A stretch of DNA of 64,000 nucleotides from Flavobacteriaceae bacterium (lineage in GTDB: Bacteria; Bacteroidota; Bacteroidia; Flavobacteriales; Weeksellaceae): assembly GCA_030538275.1 (NCBI GenBank), contig JAUNUH010000001.1, positions 186,001 to 250,000 on the forward strand, read 5' to 3'. The translations under genes were made by a program, and so were the position numbers. Below, in pieces: positions 9,104 to 18,552 of the stretch. The number at the start of each line of letters is the position of its first letter. Positions within the stretch are counted from its first letter, which is position 1. The notes beneath the pieces are model-generated. The model saw only the letters and a program-made list of their open reading frames with translations. It did not search any database and was not told the origin of the DNA.

Positions 9104-9835
9104 TCAAAACAAATCTTTGAATTTGGGCTTTTCTGGCTCCAACTCGGTTTCTTCTACAGGATATTGCTCATTATACTTTTCCCAAAGCTCCTCGTCCTGT
9201 ACATTATAATAATCTGGCTTGCGCCAAGCAAATTCCTTACGCTGAGGGCCAAATCCACGCCATAAATATGCAAATAATACCCCAACAAATGCCCCAAAAA
9301 AATGACTCTCCCAAGAGATGCGCTCTTGCTCATCAGTATAGATGATTACTTCCTCAGGAAAAATTCCCCATAACATTCCACCATATAAGAAAACAACAAC
9401 CAACGAAACCGCAATCAAAGGCAAGGAACGACGAAAAACTCCAGAAAAAAAGACAAATGAAGCCATCATATATACAATTCCGCTCGCGCCAATATGACAG
9501 CCAACATGATTATCTGAAGGTAAAACACCTAAATCTGCAAATAACCATACCAAAATTCCTGTGAGCATCCAACCCAGTGATAATAACAGATAAGCCACCT
9601 TACGATAAAAGGAAAATATCATAAATCCCAATACCAAAATGGGAAAAATATTGTTAAAAAGATGCTCCCAACCCGAATGAAATAAAGGAGCCAGTAATAT
9701 CCCCCGAATCCCGCCAGTATAGCGAGGAATTATGCCATAACAGCCATCAAACTGCATTAAATGAACTATAATGAGCATAAGAGATAGCATTACAGGAATC
9801 AGAATGGCCTCTCGTTGAATTTGATTTTTTTTCAA
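9104..9835 (-). CDS. Rhomboid-family intramembrane serine protease
   Basis: A 243-residue membrane protein with about six hydrophobic segments. The catalytic dyad is visible: Ser118 in GASG and His178 in WESHFFGAFVG. The HLFNN motif (58-62) supplies the oxyanion asparagine. These enzymes cut membrane proteins inside the bilayer; the substrate is unknown. The last 45 residues are a charged cytoplasmic tail rich in Glu and Tyr. It is a single gene on the minus strand, with its stop 4 bases after the end of the structured element. Confidence 0.92.
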   Translation of the reverse strand: MKKNQIQREAILIPVMLSLMLIIVHLMQFDGCYGIIPRYTGGIRGILLAPLFHSGWEHLFNNIFPILVLGFMIFSFYRKVAYLLLSLGWMLTGILVWLFADLGVLPSDNHVGCHIGASGIVYMMASFVFFSGVFRRSLPLIAVSLVVVFLYGGMLWGIFPEEVIIYTDEQERISWESHFFGAFVGVLFAYLWRGFGPQRKEFAWRKPDYYNVQDEELWEKYNEQYPVEETELEPEKPKFKDLF

Positions 9836-9940
9836 AAGAATTTATTTCAAATCAATCAGTCATATTTCATTCCAATCATTTTTATCTGACATTTTTGCGC
9901 ATGAGAACACAAATCCAGCAAAGAACTGAAAGGATTATGA

Positions 9941-10942
9941 TTAAATTTCTTTCCAGATAAATTCCCATAACTCCTTCATAAACAGCTTGGAATCCGAAGG
10001 TTTGTGACCTAATTTCATGTTTTGACGGGCAATTTGGTATTGAATGCGTAGGTGTCTTAAAGCTTCTTTATATGCGCCAAAAAGGCTGTATTTATTATCG
10101 TAGATATGTGTTGCTTCCGAATTGGAACCGTTGACCTCCAGCACCGTGAAAATTCCTTTTTGTAAATCTACTTCACTAGAAGTACGAACATCTAGCCTGC
10201 CAAAATTAAATCCTTTCAAGGGTGATAACAAGGAATTCATTCGTTCTGTAAGTTCATTTGTTATCAAATCTGAACGATCAAAAAAATAGGTTCCACGATT
10301 ATGATTTCCAATTTCTTCAAGAATTAATTTTTCACCTTCAGGCAAAATTAACTCTTGTTGATCATGAAATTTCATATATAAATACGACTTATTGAAATAC
10401 GCCCTTGAATCGGATTCAATAAACTCGCGCAAACTTGTTTTTCCATCTCCATAAAAGGTTAAAAGATTTTTACCCGTAATGGATAAAATATTTCCCTTTT
10501 TTTCATTGGGCATTCTGGCGTAAAATATTCCAAATTCAAATGGTAAATCAACAAATTCCTGCAATAGAATTTCTGTAGGATTTTGTTTTAAATACATTTT
10601 CCATTCGCGTTCATTCTCAATTTTACTTACTTTTTTTCCTCTTTCTCCCCAATCGGGTTTGGCAATAAATGGAAAAGTAAACGGTATATTTTGCGAATCA
10701 CGCATATCCGTGGACCATAATGTATGTGCAGGTCGGTATTTGGAATCAATTTGATTCTGGATTTCAAATTTAGAATAATTAAAAAAACCTCCGAATTTCA
10801 TGCCTGGATTTGCCGCAGTGAAATAAAATAATGAACCAGATTTGATGCTATACCATAACCAAACCGGCACAAATGGAATATAAAATAACCAATATGGCCA
10901 GTATTCAAAATGGGTAATTTTTTTAATTTCGTGTTTTATCAT
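9941..10942 (-). CDS. ATP-grasp ligase-like protein
   Basis: 333 residues from the ATG at 10942, which follows the DinB-like gene's stop by one base (TGATATG); a longer frame from 11002 would overlap that gene. The N-terminus has a hydrophobic stretch (WPYWLFYIPFVPVWLW). ATP-grasp signatures follow: FIAKPDWGERGKKV for nucleotide binding, LLQEFVD, and near the C-terminus FGRLDVR then VLEVNGSNSEATH for metal binding. This places it among D-Ala-D-Ala ligase/RimK-like carboxylate-amine ligases, but the substrate is unknown. It is translationally coupled to the DinB-like gene. Confidence 0.75.
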   Translation of the reverse strand: MIKHEIKKITHFEYWPYWLFYIPFVPVWLWYSIKSGSLFYFTAANPGMKFGGFFNYSKFEIQNQIDSKYRPAHTLWSTDMRDSQNIPFTFPFIAKPDWGERGKKVSKIENEREWKMYLKQNPTEILLQEFVDLPFEFGIFYARMPNEKKGNILSITGKNLLTFYGDGKTSLREFIESDSRAYFNKSYLYMKFHDQQELILPEGEKLILEEIGNHNRGTYFFDRSDLITNELTERMNSLLSPLKGFNFGRLDVRTSSEVDLQKGIFTVLEVNGSNSEATHIYDNKYSLFGAYKEALRHLRIQYQIARQNMKLGHKPSDSKLFMKELWEFIWKEI

Positions 10943-10943
10943 A

Positions 10944-11423
10944 TCACTTACTTGGTGTAGAATAGGCCATTCCCAACTTTTCAAAAGTGTTTTTAGCTGC
11001 ATTGATGTTTTGTAAACCCATGCGTATCAATGCTATATGATGGGTGGTGTGCTCCATGAGGTAAAGCAACTCACGCCTAGAAGTGGTTGGCATTTCAATC
11101 TTGGTTTCATCTAGCTCTATAATGAGCTTCAAATCCTTGTCTGGTCTGCATTTGAATAATTCTTCTTGTAAAAATTTAATTCTGTTGATCGCTAGATTTA
11201 CATCAGTTTCATAAGCGGAATTTCTATTTCTTTTTTCATAATTTATTACGCCAACATCATAACCTGAACAGAACATTTCATAAAATTCAATAATATGTCT
11301 GCTGTGCATTCCGATACTGCTATGATATACATTTTCCATCGTAGAAGTGAATTCAATTTGGTTGATTTGATAAAGTAATGCTTCGAATTTTTTTAATTGC
11401 ATTACCGAATAATCGTACAGCAT
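10944..11423 (-). CDS. DinB-like four-helix protein
   Basis: 159 residues from the ATG at 11423. The frame extends to a GTG at 11438, but that codon lies inside the predicted -7 box, so the later start is chosen. Histidines in SSIGMHSRHIIEFYEMF and LMEHTTHHIALIRMG are placed as in DinB/YfiT proteins, which bind a metal and often act as thiol or bacillithiol transferases. The exact activity is unknown. It is coupled to the ATP-grasp gene and divergent from the NRDE gene. Confidence 0.75.
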   Translation of the reverse strand: MLYDYSVMQLKKFEALLYQINQIEFTSTMENVYHSSIGMHSRHIIEFYEMFCSGYDVGVINYEKRNRNSAYETDVNLAINRIKFLQEELFKCRPDKDLKLIIELDETKIEMPTTSRRELLYLMEHTTHHIALIRMGLQNINAAKNTFEKLGMAYSTPSK

Positions 11424-11437
11424 AAAGGATATTTGCA

Positions 11438-11445
11438 CAAATATA
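11438..11445 (-). promoter_or_regulatory. -7 box (TATATTTG, minus strand)
   Basis: CAAATATA on the plus strand gives TATATTTG on the minus strand, ending 14 bases before the ATG at 11423. It fixes the start of the DinB-like gene downstream of 11438. Confidence 0.5.
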
Positions 11446-11466
11446 TAATTTTATCAACTTTGTAAC

Positions 11467-12108
11467 ATGTGTATTTTAAGTTTATTTAGAAATGATAAGG
11501 AATTCATCCTTACTCATAATCGCGATGAGGATTTTAAAAGAAAGTCATCTGAAAAGCTTGTTGTTAAAACTTGGAATGGAATTGAAGCTATTTTTCCAGA
11601 AGATGTTCAAGCTGGTGGAACATGGATTTTGACTTCCAATAAATGGACGACCGCCATTTTGAATGGTGCCGAACATTTTCATAATAGAAATCCGCCCTAC
11701 AGACACAGTCGAGGTATTTTTCCTTTTCTTTTGCTGGAATACGATGAGATTGAAGTCTTTTGGGAAAATGTAAATTTAGAAGAAATCGAACCTTTCACTC
11801 AAATAGTGATAAATCATATTAATAATGATGCTTTTGATTTGAAATGGGACGGGAAACAAAAATTATTTAGAAAAATATCAGAAAACTTCTTTGTCACCAG
11901 TTCTGCTACTTTGTATTCTATATCAGAAAAACAATTACATCAGAAGACTTTACAAAAACTCAGCCCTATCACTCCTGACAATTTGTCGCATGTACACCAG
12001 AAATTACATTGGAAATATAAATCAGATTTACCTATGATTAAAACAACATCTACGACACAAATACAACGAAATTCGGAATTTTGTAGTGTAAAATATGAAA
12101 GATGGTAA
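11467..12108 (+). CDS. NRDE-family (TANGO2-like) protein
   Basis: 213 residues with the family's invariant N-terminal Met-Cys (MCILSLF) and the NRDE signature at 18-21 (THNRDED). AGGTWI and LNG motifs follow (QAGGTWILTS, TAILNGAEH). The conserved Cys2 recalls N-terminal nucleophile hydrolases; eukaryotic TANGO2 has been linked to haem or lipid handling, but the bacterial role is unsettled. It is divergent from the DinB-like/ATP-grasp pair, leaving 43 bases for both promoters. Confidence 0.88.
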   Translation: MCILSLFRNDKEFILTHNRDEDFKRKSSEKLVVKTWNGIEAIFPEDVQAGGTWILTSNKWTTAILNGAEHFHNRNPPYRHSRGIFPFLLLEYDEIEVFWENVNLEEIEPFTQIVINHINNDAFDLKWDGKQKLFRKISENFFVTSSATLYSISEKQLHQKTLQKLSPITPDNLSHVHQKLHWKYKSDLPMIKTTSTTQIQRNSEFCSVKYERW

Positions 12109-12190
12109 ATTTCTGGCTTTTATTAATAATGTGTTGATATATTTCTATTTTTTATGGCATAGTTAGTGCTTATTTTAAGCCAATACCTAT

Positions 12191-12198
12191 TATATTTG
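12191..12198 (+). promoter_or_regulatory. -7 box (TATATTTG) of clpC
   Basis: TATATTTG ends 16 bases before the clpC ATG at 12215. No CIRCE or CtsR-type direct repeats were seen in the 106-base gap. Confidence 0.5.
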
Positions 12199-12214
12199 TT
12201 AGAGAGATCATAAT

Positions 12215-14746
12215 ATGAACGATAATTTTTCACAAAGAGTAAAAGATGTCATTGCTTACAGCAAAGAAGAAGCCCTACGATTAGGGCATGATACCATTGG
12301 CACCGAACATTTGGTGTTGGGAATTCTACGTGATGGTGAAGGCAAGGCTATTAAATTACTTCAGGCACTGAATGTTGATTTACAAGAGATAAGAACCAAA
12401 ATAGAAAATCTATCTCCCATGGTCGATAGAAATGTAAACCCTCAACGAAATCTGCAATTGACCAAACAAGCAGAAAGAGCCTTGAAGACAACTTTTCTAG
12501 AAGCCAAACTTTTTCACAGCCAATCGGTAAATACCGTACATCTGTTGTTGTGCATTTTGCGCAACGAGGGTGATCCGGTAACGAAATTATTACAAAAATT
12601 AGATGTAGATTATAATACTTTGAAAGAAGAATTCAAATTCCATTATCAAGAAGATACAACGCCCAATCCCAGTATGGATGCATCTTATCCAGAAGATGAT
12701 GACAATATGAGGCGAGGCGGAAACCCTGGAAAAACAGGTCAGACCGGTAGTAATGCACCTAAATCCAAAACGCCGGTTTTGGATAATTTTGGCCGCGATT
12801 TAACCAGCCTAGCCGATGACGGAAAATTGGATCCTGTTGTTGGAAGAGAAAAAGAAATTGAAAGAGTTTCTCAAATTTTAAGTCGAAGAAAGAAAAATAA
12901 TCCTTTGCTTATCGGTGAGCCTGGAGTAGGGAAATCTGCTATAGCAGAAGGATTGGCATTACGCATCAATCAGCGGAAAGTATCACGAGTTTTGTATAAC
13001 AAACGCGTAATCACGCTAGATTTGGCAAGCTTGGTAGCAGGTACCAAATATCGAGGTCAATTTGAAGAGCGCATGAAAGCGATTATGAACGAGCTCGAAA
13101 AAAATGATGACGTAATCTTATTTATTGACGAATTACATACCATTGTTGGCGCAGGAGGAGCCGCAGGAAGTCTGGATGCTTCCAATATGTTCAAACCTGC
13201 TCTGGCAAGAGGTGAAATCCAATGTATTGGTGCAACTACTCTCGACGAATACCGTCAATATATAGAAAAAGACGGAGCACTCGAGCGTCGTTTCCAAAAA
13301 GTTATGGTAGATCCTACCTCACCAGAAGAAACACTGGAAATCTTGAATCAAATCAAAGATAAATACGAGAATCACCATAATGTAACCTATACCGACGAAG
13401 CCTTACAAGCCTGCGTAAGCCTTACGGCAAGATATATTACAGATAGATTTTTACCCGATAAGGCCATAGATGCGCTAGACGAGGCAGGATCCAGAGTTCA
13501 TATCAAAAATATAAAAGTACCGCAAATAATCGTGGACCTAGAGCAACAACTCGATGAAGTGCGTGAAGCTAAAGCCAAAGCGGTAAAAGGACAAAAGTAT
13601 GAAGAGGCTGCAAAATTGCGGGATGATGAAAAAAATGTCGAAAATAAACTCAAAGAAGAGCAGGATAAATGGCAGTCTGAAGCCAATGAAAACCGTGAAA
13701 TCGTAGATGAAGAAAACGTAGCGGAAGTAGTCTCTATGATGAGCGGAATCCCAGTACATCGTGTCGCCGAAGGTGAAATGAAAAAACTGGCGCATATGGC
13801 TACTTCTATGAAAAATAAACTCATAGGCCAAGATATTGCAGTTGACAAAGTAGTAAAGGCAATTCAAAGAAATAGGGCAGGATTAAAGGATCCCAACAGA
13901 CCCATAGGCTCATTTATTTTCTTAGGTACTACCGGTGTAGGTAAAACGCAGTTGGCCAAAGTGCTCGCAAAAGAATTATTTGACTCCGAAGATTCATTGA
14001 TCAGAATAGATATGTCCGAGTATATGGAAAAATTTGCGGTGTCTAGACTCGTTGGGGCGCCTCCCGGATATGTGGGCTACGAAGAAGGTGGTCAACTTAC
14101 AGAACAGGTAAGAAGAAAACCCTATTCAGTTGTTTTAATGGACGAAATCGAAAAAGCGCATCCCGATGTATTTAATATTCTTTTACAAGTATTAGATGAT
14201 GGTCATATTACCGATTCTTTGGGTAGAAAAATTGATTTCAGAAACACAATTATTGTTCTTACTTCTAATATTGGAACAAGACAACTCAAAGATTTTGGTG
14301 ATGGAGTAGGGTTCGGAACCTCTGCAAGAGCTTCTTCTACTGATGAAAGAGCACGGAGTACAATCGAAAACGCTTTGAAAAAGACATTTGCACCCGAATT
14401 CCTGAACAGAATCGACGATGTTATCATCTTCAACGCTTTGGATAAAGAAGATATCATGAAAATTATTGATATCGAACTCGATAAATTGTACACACGTATT
14501 GCCGCATTAGGATATTTTCTGGAACTTACAGAAGAAGCCAAAAACTTTATTGCAGAAAAAGGGTATGACAAAGATTATGGCGCAAGACCTCTTAAAAGAG
14601 CCATTCAGAAATATATTGAAGACCCAATGGCAGAAGAAATTATTAATTCTGAAATTCACGAAGGGGATAAACTCCTTCTAGAATTGAACGAAGCCAAAGA
14701 TGGAATTATCATTTCTGTACAACAAAAATCTGCAGAAGAGAATTAA
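12215..14746 (+). CDS. clpC: ATP-dependent Clp protease ATP-binding subunit ClpC
   Basis: A Hsp100 unfoldase that feeds proteins to ClpP. The 843 residues contain two N-terminal Clp repeats (about 5-140), AAA-1 with Walker A GEPGVGKS (234-241), a UVR motif ([14 protein letters not shown], about 460), AAA-2 with Walker A GTTGVGKT (about 570), and a C-terminal D2-small domain ([14 protein letters not shown]). The linker between N-domain and AAA-1 (about 145-185) is rich in Gly, Asp and Asn. It is monocistronic, with a strong terminator after it. Confidence 0.96.
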   Translation: MNDNFSQRVKDVIAYSKEEALRLGHDTIGTEHLVLGILRDGEGKAIKLLQALNVDLQEIRTKIENLSPMVDRNVNPQRNLQLTKQAERALKTTFLEAKLFHSQSVNTVHLLLCILRNEGDPVTKLLQKLDVDYNTLKEEFKFHYQEDTTPNPSMDASYPEDDDNMRRGGNPGKTGQTGSNAPKSKTPVLDNFGRDLTSLADDGKLDPVVGREKEIERVSQILSRRKKNNPLLIGEPGVGKSAIAEGLALRINQRKVSRVLYNKRVITLDLASLVAGTKYRGQFEERMKAIMNELEKNDDVILFIDELHTIVGAGGAAGSLDASNMFKPALARGEIQCIGATTLDEYRQYIEKDGALERRFQKVMVDPTSPEETLEILNQIKDKYENHHNVTYTDEALQACVSLTARYITDRFLPDKAIDALDEAGSRVHIKNIKVPQIIVDLEQQLDEVREAKAKAVKGQKYEEAAKLRDDEKNVENKLKEEQDKWQSEANENREIVDEENVAEVVSMMSGIPVHRVAEGEMKKLAHMATSMKNKLIGQDIAVDKVVKAIQRNRAGLKDPNRPIGSFIFLGTTGVGKTQLAKVLAKELFDSEDSLIRIDMSEYMEKFAVSRLVGAPPGYVGYEEGGQLTEQVRRKPYSVVLMDEIEKAHPDVFNILLQVLDDGHITDSLGRKIDFRNTIIVLTSNIGTRQLKDFGDGVGFGTSARASSTDERARSTIENALKKTFAPEFLNRIDDVIIFNALDKEDIMKIIDIELDKLYTRIAALGYFLELTEEAKNFIAEKGYDKDYGARPLKRAIQKYIEDPMAEEIINSEIHEGDKLLLELNEAKDGIIISVQQKSAEEN

Positions 14747-14769
14747 TACGGATTTTATAAATTTAAAAG

Positions 14770-14807
14770 TGGTAGTCATAATTAAAACATGGCTACCATT
14801 TTTTTTT
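14770..14807 (+). terminator. Rho-independent terminator after clpC
   Basis: TGGTAGTCAT (14770-14779) pairs with ATGGCTACCA (14789-14798), nine of ten pairs being Watson-Crick plus one G-T, with a 9-base loop. A run of nine T follows directly. It lies 24 bases after the clpC stop. Confidence 0.85.
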
Positions 14808-14873
14808 GGTGTAAAAATGCTATCCAAATTATAGAGGATTCCTCACATTGAATTCAAGTCAAAATTAGATTAA

Positions 14874-15713
14874 TTAAACAGTCTTGTCCCCGTTTACAAT
14901 CACATTTTCTCGTAAATCTTGATAGTTCAAATCGGTAAGTGAGGTCGGTGTAGAAATTTTCTGAATCTTGTCTTTCATAGAGTCGTATAAGAAGAGATTC
15001 CATTCTTTATTATGGTACTCTAGCGCAGAAAGGCTTTCTATCCAATCGCCAGAATTCAAATAAAGGGTAGAACCGAGTTTGTTGGTGATGGTTCGTTTCT
15101 GAGGTTGGTGAATATGTCCGCAAATCACATAATCATAGCCGTTTTCTATGGCAAGTTCAGAAGCAGTTTCTTCAAAATCAGAAATGTATTTCACTGCATT
15201 CTTCACCGATGCCTTAATTTTTTTAGAAAGTGAATATTTCTCCTTGCCCATTTTTATCAAAATCCAATTCACAACATTGTTGATTCTAATCAAGGTGTCA
15301 TAACCCCAACCGCCCAACTTGGCCAACCATTTTGAATGTTGAATCGAGGCATCAAATACGTCACCATGGAAAATCCAAGCTTTTTTCCCGTCCAATTCCA
15401 ACACAACTTTATTTACCAAAGAAAAATCATCCATATGAAAATCAGTGAATTTTCTTAATGTTTCATCATGATTACCAGTAATATAAATAACTTTAGTGCC
15501 TTCAGTAACAAAATTGCTGATTTTTTTTAAAATAGTGAGATGCGTTTTAGGGAAAAAGCGTTTTTTGAATTGCCACATATCTATTATATCACCATTCAAA
15601 ATGAGCGTTTTGGGCTGAATACTATCTAGATATTTCAATAACTCCTCTGCTCGACAACCATAGGTTCCTAAGTGAAAATCAGAAACAATTACCAATTCAA
15701 CTTGTCTTTTCAT
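14874..15713 (-). CDS. lpxH: UDP-2,3-diacylglucosamine diphosphatase-like metallophosphoesterase
   Basis: 279 residues with the complete calcineurin-like metal site: SDFHLG (11-16), NGDIIDMW (about 41), GNHDE, HGDVFD and GHIHQP. The DMW and the spacing match LpxH-type enzymes that cut UDP-diacylglucosamine in lipid A synthesis. It is longer than E. coli LpxH (240 aa), as in other Bacteroidota. The family is well supported; the precise substrate is inferred. It is divergent from the Smr gene with facing -7 boxes. Confidence 0.85.
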   Translation of the reverse strand: MKRQVELVIVSDFHLGTYGCRAEELLKYLDSIQPKTLILNGDIIDMWQFKKRFFPKTHLTILKKISNFVTEGTKVIYITGNHDETLRKFTDFHMDDFSLVNKVVLELDGKKAWIFHGDVFDASIQHSKWLAKLGGWGYDTLIRINNVVNWILIKMGKEKYSLSKKIKASVKNAVKYISDFEETASELAIENGYDYVICGHIHQPQKRTITNKLGSTLYLNSGDWIESLSALEYHNKEWNLFLYDSMKDKIQKISTPTSLTDLNYQDLRENVIVNGDKTV

Positions 15714-15723
15714 AAACTATCTG

Positions 15724-15731
15724 CAAAATTA
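15724..15731 (-). promoter_or_regulatory. -7 box (TAATTTTG, minus strand) of lpxH
   Basis: CAAAATTA on the plus strand; the box ends 10 bases before the lpxH ATG. It is only 3 bases from the opposing box at 15735, so the two promoters cannot easily be occupied at once. Confidence 0.5.
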
Positions 15732-15734
15732 GTT

Positions 15735-15742
15735 TAAATTTG
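15735..15742 (+). promoter_or_regulatory. -7 box (TAAATTTG) of the Smr gene
   Basis: TAAATTTG matches TAnnTTTG, 39 bases before the ATG at 15782. It is back to back with the lpxH box. Confidence 0.45.
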
Positions 15743-15781
15743 ATACGTCAGGTTAATTAAACATTGGGTAAATATTAAGCT

Positions 15782-16399
15782 ATGATTAAATTTAAAATTG
15801 GTGATAAGGTAAAAGTCATCGACGATAATACACACGGTATCATTACCAAAATTTCAGAAAATTCCATAACAATGATATCCGATTTTGGATTCGAAGAAAC
15901 ATATCAAAATTCAGAAATTCTGCCCGATATTGGATTGGAAGAGGAAATTCCGCAAATAAAAAATAATGTCAGTAAAAAACAAAGTAAGCAGGATAAAGAA
16001 AAAATTCAAAATGATGAATTAAAGGAATTAATTGAAGAAAACTTTGTAAAAAATTCTGAAAATTTTCGAGAAAAATTAGAAGAAAAATATAAAAAAGAAA
16101 TCAAAATCAGCAAAAAACGAAAAGGTACTTTTGTACTCGATTTACATTATGGCCAACTAGAAAATTACTCTGCTCAATTGCCGGTTCAGCATATTCTGAA
16201 AAGACAACTCAATGCGGCAATCAATGGAATTGAAAAAGCAAAAAACGAAGGCTACGCCAAGATTATTCTAGTACATGGAAAAGGAAAAGGCGTGCTCGAA
16301 GAAGAAATAAAAAAATATCTCGATGCACAGCATTTTACATTTTATGATGCCGATTTTAGACAATATAAGCTTGGCGCAACAGAAGTGGAATTAAAATAA
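15782..16399 (+). CDS. Smr-domain (MutS2 C-terminal-like) protein
   Basis: 205 residues. The N-terminal 45 form a small beta domain (KFKIGDKVKVIDDNTHGIITKI) resembling KOW/DUF2027-type domains, and the middle (about 55-115) is charged. The C-terminal 85 are an Smr domain with DLHYGQL at about 121 and the catalytic LVHGKGKGVLEEEI loop near 165. Smr domains are nucleases or nucleic-acid binders found on MutS2 and alone. Its stop lies 3 bases from the stop of the convergent outer-membrane protein gene. Confidence 0.87.
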   Translation: MIKFKIGDKVKVIDDNTHGIITKISENSITMISDFGFEETYQNSEILPDIGLEEEIPQIKNNVSKKQSKQDKEKIQNDELKELIEENFVKNSENFREKLEEKYKKEIKISKKRKGTFVLDLHYGQLENYSAQLPVQHILKRQLNAAINGIEKAKNEGYAKIILVHGKGKGVLEEEIKKYLDAQHFTFYDADFRQYKLGATEVELK

Positions 16400-16402
16400 G
16401 AT

Positions 16403-16939
16403 TTAAAATCTTTTTCCAATATTTATGCCCATAGCAGGATAGGCTTCAACCGAGTTTTTCGAAGAAAAAATACGCCCACCGCCAAGTACCAAAGTAGCCA
16501 CCCAATTTGATCGATTCACATATTTATATCCAATTCCTAAACCCAACCCAAAAGAAATACCACCCGTTTTTTCATTGATATAATATTCTACTTCCTCATT
16601 ATCCTTGAACCCTATCATGGCTCCATTTGCTTCTACAAAAAACTTTCTGCCAAAAGCTTCTCTAGGAGAAATCCCCGTAAAATACCATCGCGCAAATGGG
16701 CTCAACATAAATGTTGCATCCTCTATAAACTCACTTCCTGTACCAAATCCTACACTGGCCCCAATGCCCATGTCAGCATTTATCAACCTTTCATAGCTCA
16801 CCATAGGAAACTCTGCAAATATTGAAACAGGTAAATTCAACGTGATTTCATTCAAAGATTGATCAGAAATTTCTTCTTCAACGGTTTGCCCCAAACTCAA
16901 TCCAGCCATCAAAAAAAGAATAAAACTTAATTTTTTCAT
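16403..16939 (-). CDS. Small beta-barrel-like exported protein
   Basis: 178 residues with a Sec signal peptide cut near LSLGQ (about 18). The rest alternates short glycine-rich strands and turns (GASVGFGTGSEF, GGISFGLGLGIGYKYV, LVLGGGRIF) and ends in a phenylalanine (GINIGKRF), as expected of an outer-membrane beta-barrel. The predicted eight or so strands suit a small porin-fold protein. No specific function is assigned. Confidence 0.7.
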   Translation of the reverse strand: MKKLSFILFLMAGLSLGQTVEEEISDQSLNEITLNLPVSIFAEFPMVSYERLINADMGIGASVGFGTGSEFIEDATFMLSPFARWYFTGISPREAFGRKFFVEANGAMIGFKDNEEVEYYINEKTGGISFGLGLGIGYKYVNRSNWVATLVLGGGRIFSSKNSVEAYPAMGINIGKRF

Positions 16940-17060
16940 AATATATTTTTCAACTGTAGAGTATAAACGAAAACTTTTCCCAAAGGTTGCTTATAGGAAA
17001 AAATAGGCTCAAATTATAACTTTAAAAAAAATTAAAAAGAACTCAAAAAACATATTGGAA

Positions 17061-18458
17061 TTACATATGCAAGGCGCGGTTGTCACAAGCCAAAGCAGCC
17101 TCTTTCAAAGCCTCCATATACGTAGGATGAGCATGAGAAATTCTAGCAATATCCTCGGCACTAGCTTTGAATTCCATCGCCGTCACCGCCTCTGCAATCA
17201 TATCAGCAGCACGCGCACACACCATATGAACACCTAGAATTTCATCCGTTTTTGCATCAGCAATTACTTTTACAATACCATCGATATCACCACTGGCACG
17301 CGCACGACCCAGCGCACGAACATTAAATTGACCCACCTTGTATTCCACACCACTTTCCTTTAGCTCCTCTTCGGTTTTCCCTACACCAGCAGCTTCTGGC
17401 CAGGTATAGACCACTCCCGGAATCAAATTATAATCAATATGCGGTTTTTGACCTGCAAGAATTTCTGCCACCATAACTCCCTCTTCCTCAGCCTTGTGCG
17501 CCAGCATGGCACCACGAATCACATCTCCAATAGCATAAATATTATCCACATTGGTACGCAATTGTTCATCTACTTTTATGCGGCCGCGTTCATCCAATTC
17601 TACGCCCGCATTCTCCAGACCCAGACCATCGGTAAAAGGACGTCGACCAATAGACACCAAACAATAATCGCCAATTATAGTTTCATTTTCACCCTTTTTA
17701 TTTTCAAAAGTCACACTTACTTCATCTCCATTTCGTTGAACCTCAGTAACTTTAGAAGACAAATTAAACTTCATTTTCTGTTTTTTCAACACCTTCAACA
17801 ACTCTTTGGACACAGCCCCGTCCATGCCAGGAACAATTTTGTCCATATACTCCACAACCGTTACTTCTGCACCCAATCGTTTGTACACCGAGCCCAACTC
17901 TAGACCAATAACACCACCACCAATTACAATCAAATGCTTCGGCACTTCTGGCAAATTCAAACACTCTGTAGAAGTTATAACTCGCTCTTTATCAAGCTCT
18001 ATAAAAGGCAAATTCGAAGGTTTAGAACCCGTAGCAACAATGATATATTTAGACGCAATTTCCTGCTCACCCTCTTTTCCTTGAACAATAATATGATTTT
18101 TGTCCTTGAAACTTCCCAAACCATGAAAAACACTAATTTTATTCTTATCCATCAAAAAATCAATACCTTTGGTAGTCGTTTCTACCACAGAATTTTTACG
18201 CGAAATCATCTGCGACAAATCAACTTTCAAATTCTCCAATCCTATGCCATGTTCTGCAAAATTCTCACGCGCATTGTGAAAATGCTCCGAAGAGTCCAAC
18301 AAAGCTTTCGACGGTATACAACCCACATTCAGACAAGTACCACCCAAGGTGTCATACTTTTCTATCAAAGCAGTTTTAAAACCAAGTTGCGCACATCGAA
18401 TGGCACAAACATATCCCCCAGGTCCAGACCCGATAATCGTAACATCAAAATTTTGCAT
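17061..18458 (-). CDS. lpdA: Dihydrolipoyl dehydrogenase (E3)
   Basis: FAD enzyme reoxidising lipoamide in the 2-oxoacid dehydrogenase complexes. I start at the ATG at 18458 (465 residues); the longer frame from 18488 would begin upstream of the -7 box at 18476-18483. Visible are FAD-binding IIGSGPGGY, the redox pair GGTCLNVGCIPSK (about 41-53), the NAD site VIGGGVIGLE (about 182-191) and the active-site SHAHPTYMEA. It stands alone, without E1 or E2 genes nearby. Confidence 0.96.
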   Translation of the reverse strand: MQNFDVTIIGSGPGGYVCAIRCAQLGFKTALIEKYDTLGGTCLNVGCIPSKALLDSSEHFHNARENFAEHGIGLENLKVDLSQMISRKNSVVETTTKGIDFLMDKNKISVFHGLGSFKDKNHIIVQGKEGEQEIASKYIIVATGSKPSNLPFIELDKERVITSTECLNLPEVPKHLIVIGGGVIGLELGSVYKRLGAEVTVVEYMDKIVPGMDGAVSKELLKVLKKQKMKFNLSSKVTEVQRNGDEVSVTFENKKGENETIIGDYCLVSIGRRPFTDGLGLENAGVELDERGRIKVDEQLRTNVDNIYAIGDVIRGAMLAHKAEEEGVMVAEILAGQKPHIDYNLIPGVVYTWPEAAGVGKTEEELKESGVEYKVGQFNVRALGRARASGDIDGIVKVIADAKTDEILGVHMVCARAADMIAEAVTAMEFKASAEDIARISHAHPTYMEALKEAALACDNRALHM

Positions 18459-18475
18459 AAAATGTAATTTGGTCC

Positions 18476-18483
18476 CAAAATTA
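18476..18483 (-). promoter_or_regulatory. -7 box (TAATTTTG, minus strand) of lpdA
   Basis: CAAAATTA on the plus strand. It ends 17 bases before the ATG at 18458 and so supports that start. Confidence 0.5.
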
Positions 18484-18552
18484 AGCAATTCAATCGGTAC
18501 ATCACAAGTCTTATAGCTTTAATATGAGTAAAGTTTTTTGCAATTTTCATTT

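Noticed and set aside
17439..17903. 154-residue plus-strand frame opposite lpdA
   Set aside because: It is fully antisense to a well-conserved gene, has no promoter or recognisable domain and is a shadow frame.
18459..18488. Longer N-terminus for lpdA from 18488
   Set aside because: It would place the start upstream of the -7 box at 18476-18483 and adds residues absent from the family.
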